Positions 1 through 10,677 are shown, numbered from the stretch's first letter. The stretch is 64,000 bases of DNA from Lodderomyces elongisporus (GCF_030384665.1 NC_083676.1:1550001-1614000); one strand, 5' to 3'. Made by a program: numbers and translations. The notes: a model not told the origin generated them from the sequence alone.

Positions 1-1677
1 CATCTTTGAGTAAGTCACTTTAAACAGTTCTTTTTTGCGAAACCTTGGTGAATTAAATGCGGTTTTCCCCCACATAGTGGCTATATTTAACTTATTTTTG
101 TCCTTATCTTCAATTCCCCTAAGTAGATATTCGCGAATAATCGAGTCGTCTGTCACAGACCAACATTTTTGTACTGAGATAGTATCAATGAGTCTGTAGC
201 CTGTAAAAACATTGTTGCATATAAAAGAGATAAAATCTGTCACCATTTTAAGGACATGCAAGTGAGACTCTTCTAAGGCTTCTCCATATTGGAACGATAA
301 TGTTGTAAACCTTCCGCGTCTAATAATGACATTTAAAAGTTCTCTTCGATCTGATGAGATATGCGGTCCCACAATAGCTTGATCAACAAGAATTAAATGC
401 TTCACCATTGGTGAAGCAATACTAGATATTAAATCATTAGTTTGAGTATTGGTAAATACTTTGTAACCCGCACCCAGTTTGGAATCAACTTTAGTTTCGG
501 TTTCAGTTTCGGTTTCAGTTTCAGATCCCATTTCTGGCTCTCGCCCTAATGTATTATATATAACAGGACTAAATTTCATTTGATCAATAATTCGAATGTC
601 TACAATCAAACTTTCCAAATTGCTAAAAAGTTTCAAAAGGAGATCCCCAGCATACCCGGAATATAAGGGCCATCTGCTTTGATGAAAAGTTGCATGGCTT
701 TTCCTCCGTTTTAGCCTTATGGTTAATTTCCGCAATTTAGCGTTCCCTGTAATAACAGATAATAAATTTATGGTTCCTAAATAATTTACTGCAAATGGAT
801 TGTGCAAAACAAGTGTAAATTCTTTCAAGTTTAACAGTGATTTCAGAAAATTTGAAATGAGCTCATCGATACTCTGTGGATAACTGAGGTCATCAAAATC
901 AAGAAACAAATCCAACCGTTGTAACACTGGTAGAGTACCTGAAAGGAGTTTGCTCGTGACCAATGTTTGAGAATGCACGGCCAAATAAGTAAGCCGATTG
1001 AGCAGCATATTCTCTATCTCTGCCTGTAGTGCCAGAGATGCTGGAGATGCTAGAGGTAAGGACAGTACATCCAACCTTTGATCCAACACTTTCAAATCTT
1101 GCATAATAGGGAATAACCTTAACTCGCCGGTTTTCAAGATGGTATTATCACATTCGACGTATTGAACAAAGTTACACATGCAGAGCTCGAGTTCATACCG
1201 GCTTCGAAAGAACTTGTCGCCTCGTGGACTGGATCTGAAACTATTACGTGCCAATTCGCTATCCCTACATGACTCAAGATTCTTTTGTACCAATTCTGAC
1301 AAAAACTCCCGCTGATACAGTTTTCGATCGCTAAATAGCTCCTGCAGTCGAGGTGTACACAAAATAGAATCAATTTGGTTTCTTCTCACAAGACTAACAC
1401 TGTAGAACAAATATGGACCAAGAAGTTTCCGCAATCTAGTGCTGGTAGATGATAGAGCTAACAAATCTTTGTATGAAATGCCACATCGTTTGCTATTGAG
1501 GATATAAACATGGGATGGGAATTGTTGGTGTTTGATTACGGAATTACTTCCATCCTGAATAGTACCGTTTGAGACCCAGTAAACGATTCGCATCAATACA
1601 TCTTCAGGTAAACTGTCAAATGTGATTTTCGATTGAGACCTCGGCGAACCAAGTTCTGAAGCAGTCATTTGAGTCAT
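1..1677 (-). CDS. F-box-like protein, 3' part missing (runs off left edge)
   Basis: The minus-strand frame is open from an ATG at 1677 (second in-frame ATG at 1668) to base 1, giving 559 codons with no stop. An in-frame TAA at 1698-1696 fixes the 5' limit. Residues 18-30 (ITFDSLPEDVLMR) followed by YKDLLALSSTSTRLRKLL and LFYSVSL resemble an F-box, interrupted by about 30 residues between its first two helices. The rest has leucine-containing segments typical of divergent fungal F-box proteins, plus a short ET repeat (about residues 381-390). If the call is right, the protein would recruit substrates to an SCF ubiquitin ligase through Skp1. The substrate cannot be guessed. The F-box call is from pattern recognition only; the open frame is certain. 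Confidence 0.6.
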   Translation of the reverse strand, partial: MTQMTASELGSPRSQSKITFDSLPEDVLMRIVYWVSNGTIQDGSNSVIKHQQFPSHVYILNSKRCGISYKDLLALSSTSTRLRKLLGPYLFYSVSLVRRNQIDSILCTPRLQELFSDRKLYQREFLSELVQKNLESCRDSELARNSFRSSPRGDKFFRSRYELELCMCNFVQYVECDNTILKTGELRLFPIMQDLKVLDQRLDVLSLPLASPASLALQAEIENMLLNRLTYLAVHSQTLVTSKLLSGTLPVLQRLDLFLDFDDLSYPQSIDELISNFLKSLLNLKEFTLVLHNPFAVNYLGTINLLSVITGNAKLRKLTIRLKRRKSHATFHQSRWPLYSGYAGDLLLKLFSNLESLIVDIRIIDQMKFSPVIYNTLGREPEMGSETETETETETKVDSKLGAGYKVFTNTQTNDLISSIASPMVKHLILVDQAIVGPHISSDRRELLNVIIRRGRFTTLSFQYGEALEESHLHVLKMVTDFISFICNNVFTGYRLIDTISVQKCWSVTDDSIIREYLLRGIEDKDKNKLNIATMWGKTAFNSPRFRKKELFKVTYSKM

Positions 1678-2313
1678 TTTCAATTGTGTGTTTCTTTAGT
1701 CTGTAATCAGATTTTGAGAGATTTATTGGAAACTTCCTGACGAGAATTAAGTATTCGATTCGGTTAACCTTATCTAGAAGACGAACATGATTGCTGATTG
1801 TTGTGGGCAAATTCAAGCATCTTGTGTTAACTGATCTCTTACTCTCCTAGTTCAAGATTCACAAAAATAAAAATAGAACAAACATTAAACAATAGAAAAT
1901 ATAAAACATAAAAATATAAAACATAAAAATATAGAACATAAAATATAAAATATAAAACATAAAATATAAAATGTAAAAAATAATATGCTGTAAATTATAA
2001 GCTCAAAAACACGAAGATAAACGATTGATGCTAAATTGAAAAAAAGAAAAAAAGATAAACGAGATGACTTGGATGATCGAGGCAGTCTGACCAATTATGA
2101 ATTTTTTTTGGTTCCGACCATGGTTACTACAAGTTCTCAGTTCTTTAGATATAAACAAACACTAAAATTACTCTTTTGTTTCATTTAACCAGTAATTGCA
2201 TAATTAAACAGTTTTCTACAACAATCATCATATAAAATCGAAAAAAAATTTCATCAACGAATCCAATGCAAAAGGTATACAAGCTATATACGAAATATAA
2301 ACTACTTCTTTCC
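1678..2313. other. Intergenic: F-box gene promoter and RPL18 3' end
   Basis: The stretch is AT-rich. Bases 1865-1985 hold a degenerate repeat of about 9-14 bp of the form ATAAAACATAAAAT. The RPL18 stop is at the right edge, and TATATA-like sequence at 2285-2290 is a plausible 3' end signal for it. I see no coding region. Confidence 0.6.
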
Positions 2314-3317
2314 TTATACCTTGAAACCCCTTGATCTTCTTCTACCTCTAGCTCTCTCGAACTTTCTACCCTTAGACAAGATTCTTGGAGCCTTACCCTT
2401 GTGTGGACCGAAACCAAAGTGTCTAACAGCTTCTCTAGCGTTTCTTGGACCTCTAACAATCAAAGTGTTTTGACCCTTTGGAGCTCTCAAAGCCAATTGG
2501 TCCAAAGTGATAGCTTCACCACCATTCTTGATGATTCTAGCTTTGGCACCAGCAGTGAATCTCAAAGCAGCAACAGTGGTCTTTGGGAATTCCAACAATC
2601 TGTTGTCGTCGGTAACGGTACCAACAACAACGATGGTCTTCTCAGAAGAACCTTTTTGCTTCAAAGCACGAGAGATTCTTGAAACTGAAACTGGTGGTCT
2701 GTTGATCTTTGACAAAAACAATGATTTCAAAATGACCTTGTTGAATGGAGCATCAGTACGACCTAGATTAGAAAATTGTTAGTATTTCACATTCATGTCT
2801 GCTCATTATCAAAACAAAAGACGCGCATTACCTATTGAAAACAGAATAAGGTAAAAACACTCGCAGACTCGACTCAACCCAGATAATTCCAAAATAAGTA
2901 AAACAAAGGAATCAAAATCTGGGCAGATATGATGCCATACTTAGATATCATTATGGTTGAATTCAAAAAAAAATGGATAACAAAAATGATCCACTGAATA
3001 GTTATTCAAACCTCAAATCGATCTTTTGCAGGGCCATATCTCGATCATCATTACAATATTGATCGGCAGTCTCTATCATGTGAAGCATAGACGATAGTCG
3101 TTCGTTATAATATTTCTCCTTTCAGGTTGCATCTTTTTGGATAAACCCAAACTAGTAGGTTCATCTTGACTTTTCTTTAGTTTATTTGTTTCTCTCATTA
3201 CATACGAGCCAAGAAGGAGTACAATTTGACCAACAATTTCAAGTAGACATTGTCTGACTTTGGAGCTTGTCTGTGACCTGATCTGACGTGTTGCTTGGTG
3301 GTGTGATCTCTACCCAT
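2314..3317 (-). CDS. RPL18: 60S ribosomal protein L18 (eL18), two exons
   Basis: eL18 is a structural protein of the large ribosomal subunit. Exon 1 is 3317-3206 (37 codons plus one base, starting [10 protein letters not shown]). Exon 2 is 2762-2314. Joining them across the 443-nt intron gives ...[13 protein letters not shown]... and a total of 186 residues, the usual eL18 length. Exon 2 read alone from its first ATG would be a 138-residue protein missing the conserved N-terminus, so the spliced model is preferred. The C-terminus is basic ([18 protein letters not shown]), as expected for an rRNA-binding protein. The gene is divergent from the Dsc2-like gene. Its upstream region carries CACGTG boxes listed separately. 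Confidence 0.97.
2763..3205 (-). other. RPL18 spliceosomal intron
   Basis: The donor GTATGT starts at 3205. The branch site TACTAAC is at 2784-2778. The acceptor ...CTAATCTAG ends at 2763. Length is 443 nt. The intron falls one base into codon 38 (Arg), the position I recall for yeast RPL18 genes. No convincing intronic snoRNA was seen. Confidence 0.95.
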
Positions 3318-3914
3318 CTTTGCTGTGTTGTGTGTGTGATGAAAACAAAAGGTATAGTAAAAGACTCTAAACTGAGAAGGATTTTTTTTTTTTTGCCCTT
3401 TAGTTCTTCCCTGAAAAATTTGTTCGTATGCTCCCAGGCTTGTGCTCAGCGAGAGAGAGAGAGAGAGAAAGAGAGAGAAAAAAAAAAGAGTAACACAATA
3501 GAAGAGTGCTTAATACAACATTTTGGTAGCGTCAAACTATTTTTTCGCTCTATTGGCACGTGATGTGCTGGGACCTAGAAAACTACTTTTTGGTAACGCG
3601 CAAAAGTAAAGATACGACATCAACTTCTAGTTGCCTTCTTTTCCAAAAAAAAAGTAGTCACGTGGTATTCTAATGTCGTATTCCATAATTTTCTGGTGTC
3701 CAAAGTTTTTGAGGGCTGTTTCTGCGACATACCGATAACAACGCCCCTTACGAAAATAATCAGAAAGCGCAATACTGATATAGAAGCTCGTGTTTCGTGT
3801 ACTACTCTATAGTGTAAGAATCATATCGCTATCTTTCCGAATTCTCCGCTTTCAATTCCTCTCTCTACCATTCTATACCCTACATCTTTCCATCGCCAAA
3901 CTTTCAAGCCAACA
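3318..3914. other. Divergent promoter of RPL18 and the Dsc2-like gene
   Basis: The 597-bp spacer holds a GA-rich microsatellite (3451-3480) in the probable RPL18 leader. It also holds two CACGTG boxes (3557-3562 and 3659-3664). The first runs directly into GATGTGCT and then GACCTAG, a combination also found upstream of RPL8. Confidence 0.7.
3557..3578. promoter_or_regulatory. Ribosomal-protein promoter composite: CACGTG + GATGTGCT + GACCTAG
   Basis: CACGTG at 3557-3562 overlaps GATGTGCT and is followed by GACCTAG, 240-261 bp upstream of the RPL18 ATG. CACGTG is the Cbf1 core, and Cbf1 is known to occupy ribosomal-protein promoters in C. albicans. A second CACGTG lies at 3659-3664. The same three words occur at a similar distance from RPL8. 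Confidence 0.6.
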
Positions 3915-4949
3915 ATGGCCCAGTTAACCCCTATTAAAGGATTCACAAACTGCTCTGTTACCAAGTCAATATGTATTATAACAACAGTGATACCACTTGT
4001 GCTATCCATATTATCAATTAAATATGTTGTTCGTATGTCTTTGGATCCATATATCTACCAATACCATCAATATTGGAGAATAATCACATATCAATTATCA
4101 GTGGTGAACGAATCAGATTATCTTTTAGGCGTTCTTCTTTGGTTTGAATTCAAGGTTATTGAAAGATTTTATGGTTCAAGGCGCTATCTATCCTTAATTG
4201 TCGCCTTTGCTGTCTACAATGCTATTGCGTGCACTTCTGTCATGGCTATTGGCCAATTACTAATAAATTACTTTACCTTTCTCCTCAAAATTTTTTTCAA
4301 AGGATTCACGCATGACAAGTTTAATTTCAAGCCCACGATTTTGAATGAGGCTGTGCCAGGGCCCATTGGTCTTATTTCTTCTTTCTATGTGACCTATTTG
4401 CAGAATATCCCCACATCATATTATTTCAAGATTTTGCTTAGGAAACCAAAAAGAGTTAATTTGGAAAATGAGCCAACCAATCAAAGCGAATCTTCTCGTG
4501 GCATTAACCCAGACGGCATAAAAGCTTTCACGGTAAGCAACCAATTTGTGGTACACATACTATACATTATATTAATTTTAAACAATGGGATCAAGTCATT
4601 GATTCCAGGCTTGGTCGGTCTACTCGTTGGTAAATTATACGTCTATGATCTTCTCCCATTCACAAACTATTTAATTCCTAAAACATTTTTCCAAGTTTTC
4701 ATCAATCCTAGCAAAAAAGTCTTCCAAACTATAAATGCAATGATTCAAAGGGTCGCTCGATCTGGTTATACACCCTTACCGACTACAACAAACCAAGAAA
4801 ATCTTATGCAAGAGCCACGTCTCAGCAGCGAAGAACCCGAGGATAATGACGATATTTTAGATGAAACCAGAAGACAAGAAAGCCAAATTCGAGCGGAAAC
4901 ACCTGTTCGACCTTTGGGTAGTCAATTTTTGGATACATTTAGGAGATAG
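3915..4949 (+). CDS. DSC2: Dsc2-like rhomboid-fold membrane protein
   Basis: A 344-residue multi-spanning membrane protein. The N-terminal part (FTNCSVTKSICI, then a hydrophobic helix, QYWRIITYQLSVVNESDYLLGVLLW and FKVIERFYGSRRY) matches my recollection of the Dsc2/YOL073C rhomboid-pseudoprotease family. That family belongs to the Dsc ubiquitin ligase complex of Golgi and ER membranes. I see no Ser-His rhomboid catalytic pair. Hydrophobic helices lie at about residues 14-38, 66-78, 91-125, 142-158 and 211-245. The C-terminal 60-70 residues are acidic and polar (EEPEDNDDILDETRRQ) and show no clear UBA domain. The gene converges on PAC10, with 169 bp between the two stop codons. Another Der1/rhomboid relative remains possible. 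Confidence 0.55.
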   Translation: MAQLTPIKGFTNCSVTKSICIITTVIPLVLSILSIKYVVRMSLDPYIYQYHQYWRIITYQLSVVNESDYLLGVLLWFEFKVIERFYGSRRYLSLIVAFAVYNAIACTSVMAIGQLLINYFTFLLKIFFKGFTHDKFNFKPTILNEAVPGPIGLISSFYVTYLQNIPTSYYFKILLRKPKRVNLENEPTNQSESSRGINPDGIKAFTVSNQFVVHILYIILILNNGIKSLIPGLVGLLVGKLYVYDLLPFTNYLIPKTFFQVFINPSKKVFQTINAMIQRVARSGYTPLPTTTNQENLMQEPRLSSEEPEDNDDILDETRRQESQIRAETPVRPLGSQFLDTFRR

Positions 4950-5118
4950 GAAACTTCTCTTTATAATTAAGTTTTTCCTTTTTTTTTCTTTTCCAAAAAT
5001 GCTTTATTTTTGACTTTTTTTTTTATTTTTTTGATTTTCTGTTTTCTTTTCTGTTTTCTGATCTCTGTTTGTTTCGTTTCATTTCAATCCCTTTATCCTT
5101 TACTTTGGATTTTCCGAT

Positions 5119-5802
5119 TTAGTGAGCTGAGGCTGCTTCTTTCTCCTTCTTCCTCCTCTCAACATCCCAGTTGTATAATCGAGCAGTATTGACTTCCATG
5201 GTTGTAATGTTTTCTCTCAAAAACTCCAAATCCTCCTCCACTATGTCTCTTTGACCATTACTCTTTTCTAGTCTATCTTTCAAAAGCAGTATAGCGTCAT
5301 CAAGCTTATATTCGAGCATCACCTCGGCCCCAAGCCATAAACATACGGAATCCAATTTTTTCAAATCAACCGTGGCCTTGCTATACAATGTATCGTTTAA
5401 TTCGTAGTTGATGGTTAATTCACTATTTTTGCCACTTTCTCCGTCTTCTTCGTCTTCATCGTTATCAGAATCTTTTGCATCGTCTTTAGCAGATTCTTTT
5501 AGTTGGGCAATTACTTCCAAATTTTTTTCAATATCTGGAATTTTGATATTCAAATCCGCCAATTGCTGCTGCTTTGAAAGTTCCATGTACTTGTATTGCT
5601 GAAGCCTTTGTTGAAACTGAGACATTAATGGTTGGAAATCGTTTTCTGGGTCCTTAACTATATCGTCGACTTTCTCGATGAAAGGAGCTTCCGGAATACC
5701 ACGAGGGTTAGTCTTTTTGGGTCTACAAATGTTGTTAGTATGATTTTCTCTAGTAAGAAATGAATTGCTCTCAATATTAACATACTTTAATATTTCAGCC
5801 AT
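5119..5802 (-). CDS. PAC10: Prefoldin subunit 3 (Pac10/Gim2), probably two exons
   Basis: Prefoldin is the six-subunit cytosolic chaperone that delivers nascent actin and tubulin to the CCT chaperonin; Pac10 is one of its two alpha-type subunits. Recognised by ARGIP-like (NPRGIPEAPFIEKV), the long N-terminal coiled coil, the paired-strand segment LNDTLYSKATVD...VCLWLGAEVMLEY, and the C-terminal coil EFLRENITTMEVNTARLYNWDVERR. An acidic insertion lies at about 125-140 (DSDNDEDEEDGE). Unspliced, the frame gives 227 aa. The first 30 codons contain a complete 63-nt intron (5785-5723); removing it gives about 206 aa beginning MAEILKPKKTNPRGIP, closer to the roughly 200-residue family length. Both forms stay in frame. 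Confidence 0.93.
   Translation of the reverse strand: MAEILKYVNIESNSFLTRENHTNNICRPKKTNPRGIPEAPFIEKVDDIVKDPENDFQPLMSQFQQRLQQYKYMELSKQQQLADLNIKIPDIEKNLEVIAQLKESAKDDAKDSDNDEDEEDGESGKNSELTINYELNDTLYSKATVDLKKLDSVCLWLGAEVMLEYKLDDAILLLKDRLEKSNGQRDIVEEDLEFLRENITTMEVNTARLYNWDVERRKKEKEAASAH
5723..5785 (-). other. Predicted 63-nt in-frame intron of PAC10
   Basis: The donor GTATGT is at 5785-5780, the branch site TACTAAC at 5740-5734 and the acceptor TTTGTAG ends at 5723. All three are textbook yeast signals. The length is a multiple of three with no stop, so a simple ORF scan reads through it and adds 21 residues not expected for the family. Position (codon 6, near the start) is typical of yeast introns. 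Confidence 0.85.
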
Positions 5803-6182
5803 GATTATCTCTCTGGAGTGTTAATGATGGAGATACTCTAAATTGTATATTGAAGTCAAAGCGGAAAGAGAAGGTAATAAAATTCAAAGGTCAGATCCCG
5901 CAGTTGCAATATATTTTACAGGTATTAGAGAACCAGAAGCCGCAGAAGGAAAGAGAGAAAAGAAAAAAAATCAAAGACAACAAAAAATAAACATAGAAAC
6001 TAAAATAAAAATAAAATATAATGAGAAAACATTTAGAAACAAATTGTCAAATATAAACTGCCAAATTCGTTTTTTGAGAAAAAGAAATCAATTCTGAAAA
6101 AACTATACTACTATACTAAGCTGGGATAACTTAATTAAGGAAAAAAGATAGAGGGCAATGTCTATTAGCTAGATGTTTACCT
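5803..6182. other. Intergenic: PAC10 promoter and THI4 3' region
   Basis: A-rich on the plus strand (5955-6030 is mostly A with scattered G/C). No conserved coding region, RNA gene or clear regulatory word was seen. Confidence 0.5.
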
Positions 6183-7253
<1,071 letters not shown>

Positions 7254-7420
7254 TTACTTTGCTTTGCTTTTTGCTGTTTTATTTTGTTTAATTAGAGTTG
7301 ATTATTCTATATCAATTCACTTTTAAAATGGGTTTCTTCTTTGGTTAAAAGAAAAATACAATTGATATTTAATCTATAAGATGAAGAAAGAAAAAAAAAA
7401 GGAAGAGAAGATTTCCTCCC

Positions 7421-7430
7421 CCTTTTTATA
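7421..7430 (-). promoter_or_regulatory. Probable TATA box of THI4
   Basis: TATAAAAAGG on the minus strand, about 180 bp upstream of the THI4 ATG. A TATA box fits a strongly inducible gene. Confidence 0.5.
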
Positions 7431-7701
7431 TTGTAGAATCATCGGGATTCCCTGGCTCATTTCACATTGAACTTTAATAGCATAATGGTTTGGTTACTTG
7501 TTCAGTGTAAAATTGTTGGTGTTGGTATTCAATTGTTGCGAGATTAAACCGATGTGTTAGCGCATATCCCCTTTTCTCAACCATTTAGGTGGGGAGAGGG
7601 GGTTACGATTTTTTCTCCCTTTTAAATTTATTTTTTTTCTTTTGGGCAAGGTAAGTGCACAACACTATTCTCTTCCAGATTTCTAAATGCATACAATGTA
7701 T

Positions 7702-7761
7702 AATACATTGTGGAATACATTGTAGAATAAATCGTAGAATGCATTGTAGAATACGTTGTAC
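7702..7761. repeat. 12-bp tandem repeat, 5 units, in THI4 upstream region
   Basis: Five contiguous 12-mers: AATACATTGTGG, AATACATTGTAG, AATAAATCGTAG, AATGCATTGTAG, AATACGTTGTAC. They are preceded by the related palindrome-like ATACAATGTAT at 7691-7701. The array lies 458-517 bp upstream of the THI4 ATG. Three of the five units keep a CATTGT core. Confidence 0.9.
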
Positions 7762-8292
7762 CCTCTACAAGCATATTGGAGATTAACCTCCTACTTCTCT
7801 ACAGTGTCTTTAATTTCGTTAATTAGATGAATTCACGCGTGTATGGACAAAATAGCTGCCAACGTATACATATGAGGTCGGATAGTTGAAACGTAATAAA
7901 GGGTGAAGAATTAAAGGAAGAACATGTATACAGGCACTAAATTTGATTTGGTTTGTGTAAGAGCCTTTACAATCTCAACTGTCAAAAGAACTAATTTGAA
8001 CTCCATATTATTCTACATACATGTTTTTTCATTTTATGCGAGAGTAATTTTTAAAGCAAGCTCTACATTCAATGTACATACTTTTACAGTTGAATTGTCA
8101 GAAGTTGAGAAGATTTATCTGCTAAAACCTGTATAATTCTCGTGCAAATTGTTATCAAGTTGGATCAAATTGAATAACCACAAAATAACAAAAAAAAAAA
8201 AAAAGAAAACAAAAAATAAGAAAATAGAATAAAATAAAAAAAAAAGAACCAAGTGCCCTGCACTCAAATTCAAGCTTCTAAAAGACCTCCTA

Positions 8293-9606
8293 TTATCTGC
8301 TATTTTCGCTAAATTTGCTAAAGTATCGGTCCCGGAAACTGCGTATATTTGACTCACGAAGACCGTTGCTGGTGACTCCAACATACAGGTCTCCCCTTTT
8401 CACATAGACTAGAAGTCTCCTTGACCACTTATTGAAACTTTGCTCGATATTGTATTGCAACTCGAGTTTTTCATGCTGTGGAATTAAAGTGGCTTCAAAG
8501 TCATCATTAGCCGTGGGCATCCAGAATGCTAGTCGTCCGTTTTCAACTAATCTCTCGCTAGAAAATTGTAACAAATCGTCGAGCAAACTCGACAACTCGT
8601 ATGGTCTTTTTGGTGGGACAAAGTCCCGTCTCAAGTAGGCAAGACTGCCGTTGTAGATATTGCTTTCTCTCCCTGCAGCTTTTTCCTCATTCTTTGCTCC
8701 AAGCACCCTCAACCCTTCACGAACTCCGTATGGTGGATCACAAATAATTGTGTCTATTTTAAAATCAGATCTAAATGCATTATGGGTGAAATCCATAGTT
8801 AATACATCCATGAAGTTTGGGGTTGTTCCATAGTCTTTAAAGTTTGAGGCAATCGTCTTACCATCTTTGCCACTAATCATTCTTGCATCAATATCAGAAC
8901 CAAAAGTGAGGCCTCCAAAAGCGGCAGCTGCCACCATAAATGATCCCGTCCCGGCAAATGGGTCATAGACAATGTTTTTTTGTTGGACATGAGCCATATT
9001 ACAAGTAACCAACGATAACTCAGCATCAAATGACGTTGTGCCTATATAGCCACGCTTCTTTAAATCATATTTCTCAACAATGTTAGTTCTCATCTTTTCA
9101 CTCAATTGCACCTGCCTACCAAACCAAAGGTATTTAGGAGCAGTGGCCCTCTCCATACCGTAAACCTCATACTCCTCCAAAATTGTAAATGTTTCTTGAG
9201 GCGATTTAAGATCAATTTTACCATTAAAATCAAGATAAGAAAAGGACTCAATTATTTTCAATTGTTCTTTCAGGCTCTGGCGACCTTTGAAGCTTTCAAA
9301 CGTGAATTTGAAACTCACATCATCAAATTGACGAAAATTTAAATCTTTATTGCTTTTAATCATGTTATGCAACTCCTCGTAAGTTGAACCCTGGCCCCAT
9401 AATTCATAGATGCCTCTGGTGAGTATTGCTCGTGATACTAACCGTTTGGCACAGTCATCGTTTTCTAGTTCAACTTCGAGAAATGGTATTTTATCATTGT
9501 GTTTTGATAAATCCACTGAAACACCTTCTAAATCCGCCAAGGCCTCCAATTCTGCAATCCGGAAATTGGGGTATGATTGTACAAATAAAATGAGATACTT
9601 CTTCAT
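8293..9606 (-). CDS. TRM11: tRNA (guanine-10-N2) methyltransferase catalytic subunit Trm11
   Basis: Trm11 with Trm112 methylates N2 of guanosine 10 in several tRNAs. 437 residues, near the 433 of S. cerevisiae. The N-terminal THUMP-type region begins MKKYLILFVQSYPNFRIAELEALA. The SAM-binding motif YDPFAGTGSFMVAA is at about 211-224. The N2-methyltransferase motif DPPYGVREG is at about 287-295. The start at 9606 gives the conserved N-terminus. The gene is divergent from HRP1 and separated from it by 1.1 kb. Confidence 0.96.
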   Translation of the reverse strand: MKKYLILFVQSYPNFRIAELEALADLEGVSVDLSKHNDKIPFLEVELENDDCAKRLVSRAILTRGIYELWGQGSTYEELHNMIKSNKDLNFRQFDDVSFKFTFESFKGRQSLKEQLKIIESFSYLDFNGKIDLKSPQETFTILEEYEVYGMERATAPKYLWFGRQVQLSEKMRTNIVEKYDLKKRGYIGTTSFDAELSLVTCNMAHVQQKNIVYDPFAGTGSFMVAAAAFGGLTFGSDIDARMISGKDGKTIASNFKDYGTTPNFMDVLTMDFTHNAFRSDFKIDTIICDPPYGVREGLRVLGAKNEEKAAGRESNIYNGSLAYLRRDFVPPKRPYELSSLLDDLLQFSSERLVENGRLAFWMPTANDDFEATLIPQHEKLELQYNIEQSFNKWSRRLLVYVKRGDLYVGVTSNGLRESNIRSFRDRYFSKFSENSR

Positions 9607-10163
9607 CCTGGTATGAACAAATTTCTATCAATATGTCAATTTATGGAAATGGAAATGGAAAAAAAGGGGGAAAACAAAAAGATGTTTTTTTTTTCAATTA
9701 TTTGTAATTGGGGATTGTTGCAAACTCACGATGCCTTTGTTTAATTTTTATTTATTGTTTTTTTTTTTTTTTTTTTTGGTTTTTTTCACTATTTCTTTTC
9801 TTCTTCTTCCTGATTTTCCTCTTCGGTTTTTTTTCGCACCAATTTGCAGCAAATCTTTGTAGACATACTGAAGCAATGAGTATGAAACTTTATGAGTTTT
9901 TAGCTCCTTAATATTACCAATAATTTCGCATAACTACTATCGATTGTGCAAAACTTAAAAGATTACACTATCAAAATTTTAGGTGTATAATCATACATAA
10001 ATACGTAATTACTTACCTATTTACTTATATATATATATATATATGTACATGGCTAACTCTTCTGAAATCACTGATAGTTCGTTGACTGGGAAACAGTGTA
10101 TATCTTGTTTACTTGATCAAAGAAGCAAAGGAGCAAAGAAGTACTGTATCACGTGGTCTAGTT

Positions 10164-10310
10164 ATGCGCTACCAATTAAAATTTCTCAAGGTTCTTGTTT
10201 TGTTGTGTGTGGCAGTGGCTGGTGCCATCAAAAACTCTTCGGAAAATTTGTTGTTCAAAAAAGGAAACATCACCAAAAGGTTGATGTCAACATTGCGCAA
10301 CAGTTTCTGA
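10164..10310 (+). CDS. Possible small secreted/ER protein, 48 aa, unrecognised
   Basis: The first ATG in its frame starts MRYQLKFLKVLVLLCVAVAG, which looks like a signal peptide (basic start, 11-13 hydrophobic residues, AGA cleavage-like end). It is followed by about 28 polar residues with one Lys-Arg pair nine residues before the end. Codons are those favoured in yeast (TTG, AAC, ATC, GGT, GCC). A CACGTG lies 9 bp ahead of the ATG and an alternating TA run lies 120 bp ahead. An overlapping 94-codon frame from 10046 is an alternative but looks less protein-like. I recognise no family, and it may be noncoding. Confidence 0.25.
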   Translation: MRYQLKFLKVLVLLCVAVAGAIKNSSENLLFKKGNITKRLMSTLRNSF

Positions 10311-10650
10311 GTTCTACCAACAATTTCGTTGTTTGACCCATTTATAATCATCACAGGTTTACAACAGTTTCAATCATAGGGCATTAGGTTTGTTTTTATA
10401 AAAAATATCACAGCCACCTGTCTTTTTATATTCTGTATAAGACATACATAGATTGTTTATAATTCAATAAACTAAACGAAAACAAAAAAAATAAAAAATT
10501 TCTTCATACCTTTGGCAACCACAATTTATCTATAGATCTTGATATAACTCGGCATTCAACTTTACCCTGTTTTAGTTAGAGTAAATCAATCCCTGAAAAA
10601 TTTAACATAGTTTTTCATTTAGTTAATTATTACTATTTCCTTCCCGCCCC

Positions 10651-10677
10651 CCTTCCTTCCTTCCTTCCTTCCTTCCA
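10651..10677 (+). repeat. TTCC tetranucleotide microsatellite in HRP1 leader
   Basis: About six and a half perfect TTCC units, 63-89 bp before the HRP1 ATG, probably in the 5' UTR or at the transcription start region. Confidence 0.85.

Noticed and set aside
2314..2730. A 138-residue stand-alone L18 reading frame
   Set aside because: It is only exon 2 of RPL18; the donor, branch and acceptor signals and exon 1 restore the 186-residue protein.
2763..3205. Intronic C/D snoRNA in RPL18
   Set aside because: AATGATGA occurs, but no CTGA D box with a terminal stem at suitable spacing; a second candidate had a mismatched C box.
10046..10336. 94-codon frame overlapping the small signal-peptide ORF
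   Set aside because: Its residue composition and codon choice look random compared with the frame starting at 10164. Kept only as an alternative.
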